A DNA stretch of 33,609 bases from Lysobacterales bacterium (GTDB lineage Bacteria; Pseudomonadota; Gammaproteobacteria; Xanthomonadales; SZUA-36): NCBI GenBank assembly GCA_011524975.1, contig WTJD01000281.1, positions 1-33,609 on the forward strand. The letters are read 5' to 3'. Shown in pieces: positions 27,488 to 33,609 of the stretch. The stretch's first letter is position 1, and each line of letters starts with the position of its first letter. The notes below the pieces were generated by a model. The model had not been told where the DNA came from. It did not search any database and saw nothing but the letters and a program-made list of their open reading frames with translations. Both the position numbers and the translations under genes were made by a program.

Positions 27488-29704
27488 TCAGTTGATGGTG
27501 CCGCTGTCCGTCTTTTCGATGACGATAGCAAACTCGCTGGAAAGCAACTGGCCGTCCTCGCCCAGCTCAATCATATCCGCCACAATCCGAGCCGTCTCAC
27601 GCAACAGGAGGTCCGGAGTGTCATCCTCTTCCGTCGCCTCCTCGTCCTCGCCCTCGTTGACGCTGTCTTCTTCATCGGTCAGCGCCACTTCGCTCTCTGG
27701 CACCAACGCGGCGCCATCGCCGCGCTGCTCTTTGCGCACCTTGCGCTGAGCTTCCTTCTCTTCCATTTCGGCCCGTCGTACCGTCTCTACCAGCGAAACA
27801 CTGGTCCTGCCCTGCTCCGCGTTGAATTCCTCGATGTCTGACATCAGCCAGCCAAACTCGGGGTCCACGTCGCGGCGCTTCTGATATCTGAAGTCCGCCA
27901 CGGCCATCATTTGGCTCAGATCTCCTTCCGGCCGGAACTCCGCGGCGTCGATTTGGGTCCAGGGCAAGGCATTGTCCAGCGAGCGCTCCCCATGCTCTTG
28001 CGGGTCGCCTGCCGATGGGAAGCTGATGTCGGGCACGACGCCTCGATTTTGGGTGGATCCGCCATTCACCCGGAAGAATTGCGCCATGGTGATTTTAAGC
28101 TGACCGATACTGGGTGAATCTGTGGGGGCGTAGTCATCCAGGTCCAGCAGGCTCTGGACGGTGCCTTTGCCGAACGTGGTTTCGCCGACCACCACGCCGC
28201 GCCCGTAGTCCTGGATGGCCGCGGCGAAAATCTCAGACGCGGAGGCACTGTAACGATTGACCAGCACCGCAAGGGGACCGTCCCAGGCCATGCCTGGCTC
28301 GCTGTCCTCTTCCATGCTGACTCGCCCGGAAGAATTGCGCACCTGTACCACCGGGCCCTGGTCGATGAACAGCCCCGTCAACGTCGTTGCCTCCAGCAGA
28401 GAACCACCACCGTTATTTCTCAGGTCGACAACCAGGCCGCTGATGCCCTCGGCTTGCATTTCCGAGATCAGGCGTCGCACGTCTCTCGTGCTGGAACGGT
28501 AGTCCGGTTTATTGAGCGCTCGCCCATTGAAATCCAGGTAGAACACCGGCAGGTCGATCACACCGATTTTGACCGGGTCCAGGCCCTCCCTCGGTATCTC
28601 GATAATTTCGCTCTTGGCGGCTTGCTCCTCGAGCTTGACTTCGTTTCGCACGATGTCGATCACCGCACTCGGCCCATCGATGCCGACATCCTCGGGCAAC
28701 ACCTCGAGCCGTACCACGGTATCCTTCGCCCCGCGGATCAGGTCCACCACGTCATCGATACGCCAGCCGATGACGTCAACCATCTTGCCGTTCATGCCCT
28801 GGCCCACCGCAATGACCCGATCGCCGGCCTTGAGCCTTCCGTCCTTATCGGCCGGACCTCCGGGAACCACGCTTTGGATCATGGTGTATTCAGATTCCCG
28901 CCCGAGCAGGGCGCCAATGCCTTCCAGTGAGAGACGCATGGAAATCTCGAAGTTCTCCGAGCTGCGCGGAGACAGGTACGAGGTATGCGGCTCAATGGCA
29001 TGGGCGAACGCGTTCATGAAAAACTGGAAGATGTCGTTCGAATTCAGCTCGGTAATCCGGCGCTGCAAATTCTCGTAACGCTCATCCAGCGTGGTCAGGA
29101 TGTCCTCATCTTCCTTATCGGTCAGCTTCAGGCGCAAAACATCGTTTTTCACCCGCTGGCGCCAAATCTCATTCAATGCTTCCTGGTTGAGCGCCCAATC
29201 GCTCTCTGTGCGGTCGAATCGATATTCTTCCTCAATGGTGAAGTCCATCGGCTGGGTGAGCAGCACCTGGGCATACTCGACACGTTCCGTCACGCGATTG
29301 CTGTACAGATTGAAGATCTCGAAGGCCGGCGCCAGGTCGGAGTGCCTGAGGGCGTCGTCCAGGCCGCGCCTGAAGCGCTCGAACTGTGCGATGTCAGCCG
29401 CAAGAAAATAGCTCCGGTTGGGATCGAGTAATTTGAGATAGCCGTCCAGAATGTCACTGGACAATTCATCATCCAGGCGAGTGTCTTTGTAATGCCAGTT
29501 GGTCAGGAACTTGGTTGCAAGGTTGCTGGCAAAGCGCTGCTCCATGCTGGGTTTGAGTGTGACGGGCTGTTCCGCCGGCAAGCCTGCCCAGGCAGAGCTC
29601 ACCATCAAGGACATCAGAATCAGTTTTTGCAATCTCAAAATCATCGGCTCCATCAAATCGGTCTCGCCCAACGCCGAAAGCGGTGGGTCTAATAGTGACC
29701 GCAT
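27488..29704 (-). CDS. prc: Carboxy-terminal (tail-specific) processing protease
   Basis: 'DDELSSDILDGYLKLLDPNRSYFLAADI', PDZ 'GIGALLGRESEYTMIQSVVPGGPADKDGRLKAGDRVIAVGQG', S41 'VVDLRNNGGGSLLEA', catalytic 'NRYSASASEIFAAAIQDYGRGVVVGETTFGKGTVQ'. Start uncertain. Confidence 0.94.
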   Translation of the reverse strand: MRSLLDPPLSALGETDLMEPMILRLQKLILMSLMVSSAWAGLPAEQPVTLKPSMEQRFASNLATKFLTNWHYKDTRLDDELSSDILDGYLKLLDPNRSYFLAADIAQFERFRRGLDDALRHSDLAPAFEIFNLYSNRVTERVEYAQVLLTQPMDFTIEEEYRFDRTESDWALNQEALNEIWRQRVKNDVLRLKLTDKEDEDILTTLDERYENLQRRITELNSNDIFQFFMNAFAHAIEPHTSYLSPRSSENFEISMRLSLEGIGALLGRESEYTMIQSVVPGGPADKDGRLKAGDRVIAVGQGMNGKMVDVIGWRIDDVVDLIRGAKDTVVRLEVLPEDVGIDGPSAVIDIVRNEVKLEEQAAKSEIIEIPREGLDPVKIGVIDLPVFYLDFNGRALNKPDYRSSTRDVRRLISEMQAEGISGLVVDLRNNGGGSLLEATTLTGLFIDQGPVVQVRNSSGRVSMEEDSEPGMAWDGPLAVLVNRYSASASEIFAAAIQDYGRGVVVGETTFGKGTVQSLLDLDDYAPTDSPSIGQLKITMAQFFRVNGGSTQNRGVVPDISFPSAGDPQEHGERSLDNALPWTQIDAAEFRPEGDLSQMMAVADFRYQKRRDVDPEFGWLMSDIEEFNAEQGRTSVSLVETVRRAEMEEKEAQRKVRKEQRGDGAALVPESEVALTDEEDSVNEGEDEEATEEDDTPDLLLRETARIVADMIELGEDGQLLSSEFAIVIEKTDSGTIN

Positions 29705-29790
29705 TTACGAGTAATGGTTGCAATTAAGCCAGTAAAGCCGGGGCCAACGCAAGGGTCGATGGTCAGGGGCCTGCCCCCAAACCATAAAGA

Positions 29791-30807
29791 TCAGCTGCTT
29801 TCAAGCAGGCCTGAGTCCTCGGCCGCGCGATCCGCGTGATAGGAGGACCTGACCAGCGGGCCGGAGGCGACATGGGCAAAACCCAGGGTTTCTCCAAATA
29901 TCGAGAGCTGCTCAAATTCCTCGGGGGTCCAGTACCGCAACACCGGATGGTGATGCGCGGTGGGCTGTAGGTACTGCCCGATGGTCACCAGGTCGACATC
30001 GTGTTGTTTGAGGTCAGTGAGCGCCTGTTCCACCTGGGAGCGCGTCTCGCCCAGCCCTAGCATGATGCCCGACTTGGTCGGCACATCGGGGTGCTGCCGT
30101 TTGAAACGCTGCAACAGCTTGAGGGACCAGTCGTAGTCGGCGCCCGGACGCACATCGCGGTAGAGCGGCTGCACCGTCTCCAGGTTGTGGTTGAACACAT
30201 CAGGCGGTGCATCGGCCAGCGTTTCCAGCGCCTTTTCCATCCTGCCCTTACCTCGAAAATCCGGAACCAGTATTTCCACCTGGATGCCGGGGTTGAGCTG
30301 CCTGATTTTTCGAATGCACTCGGCAAAATGAGCGGCGCCGCCATCGCGCAGATCATCGCGGTCAACGGAAGTGATGACGACATATTTAAGCTGCATGTCG
30401 CGGATGGTTCGCGCGAGGCTCTCGGGCTCCCCCGGGTCGGGCGGCCTGGGCCTGCCGTGAGCGACATCGCAAAATGAGCAGCGGCGCGTGCAAATATCGC
30501 CCAACACCATGAACGTCGCCGTGCCCTTGGAAAAACACTCGTGGATGTTGGGGCAGGTGGCCTCCTCGCATACCGTCACCAGGCTGTTGGCACGCAGCCG
30601 GGACTTTAGCGACTGGACAGCATTTCCGGCCGGCAGACGAACGCGGATCCAGTCCGGCTTGCGCAGCCTGGGGGCCGTCCGGTCAAACCGGGCGGTGTTG
30701 CGTGCCATCTTGTCCGCGCCGAGTTGCCGGGCGCCTGACGCCTCTTCGACGACCTCGATGGAAATTTTTCGTTCATTGCTCACAGACGTGCTTCCTGTTC
30801 GCCTCAA
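29791..30807 (-). CDS. lipA: Lipoyl synthase (radical SAM)
   Basis: '[50 protein letters not shown]' contains both LipA Fe-S cysteine clusters; '[11 protein letters not shown]', '[15 protein letters not shown]'. Confidence 0.97.
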   Translation of the reverse strand: MRRTGSTSVSNERKISIEVVEEASGARQLGADKMARNTARFDRTAPRLRKPDWIRVRLPAGNAVQSLKSRLRANSLVTVCEEATCPNIHECFSKGTATFMVLGDICTRRCSFCDVAHGRPRPPDPGEPESLARTIRDMQLKYVVITSVDRDDLRDGGAAHFAECIRKIRQLNPGIQVEILVPDFRGKGRMEKALETLADAPPDVFNHNLETVQPLYRDVRPGADYDWSLKLLQRFKRQHPDVPTKSGIMLGLGETRSQVEQALTDLKQHDVDLVTIGQYLQPTAHHHPVLRYWTPEEFEQLSIFGETLGFAHVASGPLVRSSYHADRAAEDSGLLESS

Positions 30808-31487
30808 GGCAGATTCGAGGGCCCTTCCACGAAGGCGTCATTGTACCCGAGGGCTACCATGAGGCGCTGCAACAATCGTGCTTCCACTTCGCCCGGGGCC
30901 ACGTTCACCAGGTCGTTCAGCTGCGTAACCTTCAACCCCTCATAACCACAAGGGTTGATCCTTTCGAAGGGCTCCAGGTTCATGTCGATATTGAAGGCCA
31001 ATCCGTGAAAACTGCATCCTCGCCGAACACGGAGACCCAGTGCCGCGATCTTGGCGCCCTCGACATAGACGCCGGGCGCATCGCGCCGGGCTGCACCCTC
31101 GATACCGTAATGGGCCAGCACATCGATCACGGCTTGTTCCAGGCGCTCCACCATGTCCCGGACGCCGATACCCAGACGCCGGAGGTCTACCAGCGGGTAA
31201 ACAACCGCCTGGCCGGGGCCATGGAAGGTGACCTGCCCTCCCCGATCGACCTGGATGACGGGAATCTCTCCCGGCGCGAGCAGATGCTCTGGCCGTCCGG
31301 CCTGTCCCAGCGTAAACACCGGAGGATGCTGCAGCACCCAGATTTCATCAGGCGTCGATTCATCACGCCGGTCGGTAAAGTCCTGCATGGCCCGCCAAAC
31401 GGGTTCGTACTCGACCCGGCCCAGGCGGCGAAGCACAGGGGCGGGTAGGCTGGGCGATAGGTCGGATATGGCCGGGCGGGAGATCAT
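30804..31487 (-). CDS. lipB: Octanoyltransferase
   Basis: '[23 protein letters not shown]', '[26 protein letters not shown]', '[49 protein letters not shown]'. Likely start 31487. 4-nt overlap with lipA. Confidence 0.95.
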   Translation of the reverse strand: MISRPAISDLSPSLPAPVLRRLGRVEYEPVWRAMQDFTDRRDESTPDEIWVLQHPPVFTLGQAGRPEHLLAPGEIPVIQVDRGGQVTFHGPGQAVVYPLVDLRRLGIGVRDMVERLEQAVIDVLAHYGIEGAARRDAPGVYVEGAKIAALGLRVRRGCSFHGLAFNIDMNLEPFERINPCGYEGLKVTQLNDLVNVAPGEVEARLLQRLMVALGYNDAFVEGPSNLP

Positions 31488-31522
31488 CAAAACGCGTGGC
31501 GGTTGCGCAGCGACAACGGGCG

Positions 31523-31792
31523 TCAAAGCGCCATCAGAATCTGTTCGCAAGCGGTCAGGTCCTGGTAGATGCGATCCAGCTGGCTTTTGGAAGTGGCCTC
31601 GATGGTCACGGTCACTGAGACAAAATTGCCCTGGGCGCTGGGCTGAAGACGGACAGACTCACCTGCCATGGGCTCAGCATGGCGATACACAATTTGCTTG
31701 ACGACCTCTTCAAAATCGCCTTCATTCCGTCCCATGGCCTTAATCGGGAAACGGCACGGAAACTCGAGCAGTGTGTCGGGCTCACTCGTCAT
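31523..31792 (-). CDS. DUF493 / YbeD family protein
   Basis: '[31 protein letters not shown]...[35 protein letters not shown]'; neighbours lipB. ATG at 31792 ([11 protein letters not shown]) overlaps the end of dacA by 11 bp. Confidence 0.88.
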   Translation of the reverse strand: MTSEPDTLLEFPCRFPIKAMGRNEGDFEEVVKQIVYRHAEPMAGESVRLQPSAQGNFVSVTVTIEATSKSQLDRIYQDLTACEQILMAL

Positions 31793-32954
31793 CGCCAAAC
31801 ATCCCATTGATCCAGAGATGCATGCCGTCCCACGCGCGGCCAAAAAACCCGGCGGGCGCAACCGGCTCCAGTGCGACCAGGCTCGTCTCAGCCACGGGGT
31901 CACCATCCAGTTCTATGCGGACTCGACCCACCTCAACACCTTCCTCCAGGGGAGCGAGAAGGTCGGTCTGCATCTCGATCTTTGGCTTGAGGTCGTCGTA
32001 GCGCCCCCGTGGGATGGTCAGAAAAATATCCTCAGCCAGGCCCAGGGGCACTTGCTCCGTCAGGCCTTTCCATACCCGGGCGTCCGTCAACTTGTCTCCG
32101 GCACGGTACACCTGAACGGTCTCGAAGAAACGAAAACCATAACTCAGCAGGCTCTGGCTCTCACTGGCGCGTGACTGCTCCGACGCCGAACCCATCACCA
32201 CACTGATCAGCCGCATGCCCTCCCGCTTGGCCGACGCGGCCAGGCAGTAGCCGGCGGCCTCGGTGTGGCCCGTCTTCAGGCCATCAACCGCCGGATCTCT
32301 CCAGAGCAGGTTGTTGCGATTGTGCTGCCGAATATTGTTGAAGGTAAATTCCTTCTCAGAGTACCAGCGGTAGTAATCCGGAAAATCCCGGATCAGCGCC
32401 TTGCTCAAAATCGCCACGTCACGAGCGGTGCTGTAGTGATCAGCGTTCGGCAAACCCGTTGCATTGGTGAAGTGGGTATTCGACATGCCCAACTGCTCGG
32501 CGTAGAAATTCATGATGGAGGCAAAGGCTTCCTCTGTTCCGCCAAGATGCTCGGCCAAAGCCACACACGCGTCGTTACCCGACTGCACCACCAGGCCCAG
32601 GATCAGCTGTTCGATGGTCACTTCCATGCCCGGTTCTACGAACATGCGGGACCCGCCCGTCCGCCACGCGTTTTCGCTGATCACCACGGTATCTTCCAGG
32701 CCAATGTTGCCTGATGCGAGCTCCTGGAATACCACGTAGCTGGTCATCAGCTTGGTGATGCTGGCGATGTCCAATCGCGTATCGACCTCGTGCGCCACGA
32801 TCACCTCATCACTGTCGAAGTCCATCAGGATGTAACTGCTGGCGCTCAATTGCGGCGCGGCCGGCGTTGGCATGCCGACAGGGGGCGGCACCTGTGCGGC
32901 AGCGCCGACGGGTAAGGTCAGGGCGAGATAAAAGAAGACGTGCAGAATTCTCAT
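31782..32954 (-). CDS. dacA: D-alanyl-D-alanine carboxypeptidase (PBP5/6 family)
   Basis: SxxK 'DIASITKLMTSYVV', SxN 'VQSGNDACVALAEHLGG', KTG 'DGLKTGHTEAAGYCL', signal peptide 'MRILHVFFYLALTLPVGAAAQ'. ATG at 32954; the track start is 32981. Confidence 0.94.
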   Translation of the reverse strand: MRILHVFFYLALTLPVGAAAQVPPPVGMPTPAAPQLSASSYILMDFDSDEVIVAHEVDTRLDIASITKLMTSYVVFQELASGNIGLEDTVVISENAWRTGGSRMFVEPGMEVTIEQLILGLVVQSGNDACVALAEHLGGTEEAFASIMNFYAEQLGMSNTHFTNATGLPNADHYSTARDVAILSKALIRDFPDYYRWYSEKEFTFNNIRQHNRNNLLWRDPAVDGLKTGHTEAAGYCLAASAKREGMRLISVVMGSASEQSRASESQSLLSYGFRFFETVQVYRAGDKLTDARVWKGLTEQVPLGLAEDIFLTIPRGRYDDLKPKIEMQTDLLAPLEEGVEVGRVRIELDGDPVAETSLVALEPVAPAGFFGRAWDGMHLWINGMFGDDE

Positions 32955-33020
32955 CAGAAATCCTTGGTTCCGGCGATCCATGATACGCGCCGGCTCAGAT
33001 TAAAAAAATAACGGTCCATT

Positions 33021-33609
33021 TCAGCGCTTAACGGAATGAGGTCGCTCCAGGCCAAGTTCAACAACCCGCCGTGTGGCATAGTCGATGTCCCGCTGGCTCT
33101 CGTAGGGCCCGATCCAGACCTTGTAAAAGCCGCCGTCGCGTCTCACCGACACCGGCTGCAGGTGTTCTTGCATCATGAGCCCCGCCAATGCCTCTGCCGA
33201 ACCCTCGTCACGATACGCGCCGACCTGGAGAAAGGTGCCACCATTACCCGCGGCAGCCAGACGAATCGGCGCGGGCTCATCGAAACTGATGGCGCGAACG
33301 TCCACTCGCGCTGTTCCGCTGCCGACCATATCCAGCCGCACCGCCGCGCCATAAGACAGATCGATCAGCCGGTCATCGTGAAACGGCCCTCGATCATTGA
33401 TTTTGACGATGACCTGCCTGCCGTTCTCCAGGTTGGTGACCTCGGCATAGGTCGGTAGAGGGAGGCTGCGGTGCGCCGCCGTTGCGAGGTGCATGTCAAA
33501 CACCTCGCCGCTCGAAGTGCGGCGGCCATGAAACTTGCTGCCGTACCAGGAGGCAATCCCGCGCTGGCGATATCCCGCGCTGCTCGCCATGACGGTATAG
33601 CGTTTACCC
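33021..33609 (-). CDS. rlpA: Septal ring lytic transglycosylase RlpA family, C-terminal SPOR domain (N-terminus truncated by window edge)
   Basis: 'GKRYTVMASSAGYRQRGIASWYGSKFHGRRTSSGEVFDMHLATAAHRSLPLPTYAEVTNLENGRQVIVKINDRGPFHDDRLIDLSYGAA' is the RlpA double-psi barrel, followed by a SPOR domain. The frame stays open to base 33609, so the track's Met at 33590 is internal. Confidence 0.93.
   Translation of the reverse strand, partial: GKRYTVMASSAGYRQRGIASWYGSKFHGRRTSSGEVFDMHLATAAHRSLPLPTYAEVTNLENGRQVIVKINDRGPFHDDRLIDLSYGAAVRLDMVGSGTARVDVRAISFDEPAPIRLAAAGNGGTFLQVGAYRDEGSAEALAGLMMQEHLQPVSVRRDGGFYKVWIGPYESQRDIDYATRRVVELGLERPHSVKR

Noticed and set aside
29760-29784. Near-palindrome GGTCAGGGGCCTGCCCCCAAACC downstream of lipA as an intrinsic terminator
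   Set aside because: No T-run on the minus-strand side; could be a hairpin but not supportable as a Rho-independent terminator.

Overview
This is a gene-dense, GC-rich window that looks like chromosomal core DNA from a gammaproteobacterium. The taxon is inferred from gene order and protein flavour only, with no search run. From left to right it contains: the 3' end of pyrE, a DUF4124 protein, a zinc-ribbon/DUF3426 protein, fis, purH, purD, uvrD, an alpha/beta hydrolase, pyrF, plsB, a YdcH/DUF465 protein (-), a TRAP solute-binding protein, a TRAP large permease (-), argS, a SPOR-domain (FtsN-like) protein, a complete MoxR/Bat-type operon on the minus strand (moxR, DUF58, DUF4381, batA, a batB/C fusion, batD), a small lipoprotein, priA (-), mscL, prc (-), lipA-lipB-DUF493/ybeD (-), dacA (-) and rlpA (-, truncated by the window edge). 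I found no tRNA, rRNA, CRISPR array, transposase, phage gene or recognisable defence cassette. The most interesting signals are in the two largest non-coding gaps. One is an AT-rich patch with two perfect and two near-perfect DnaA boxes between the TRAP permease and argS. The other, between pyrF and plsB, is a possible small-RNA or leader unit with a promoter-like sequence, an operator-like inverted repeat and a strong intrinsic terminator. I saw no convincing evidence of a wholly new multi-gene system.
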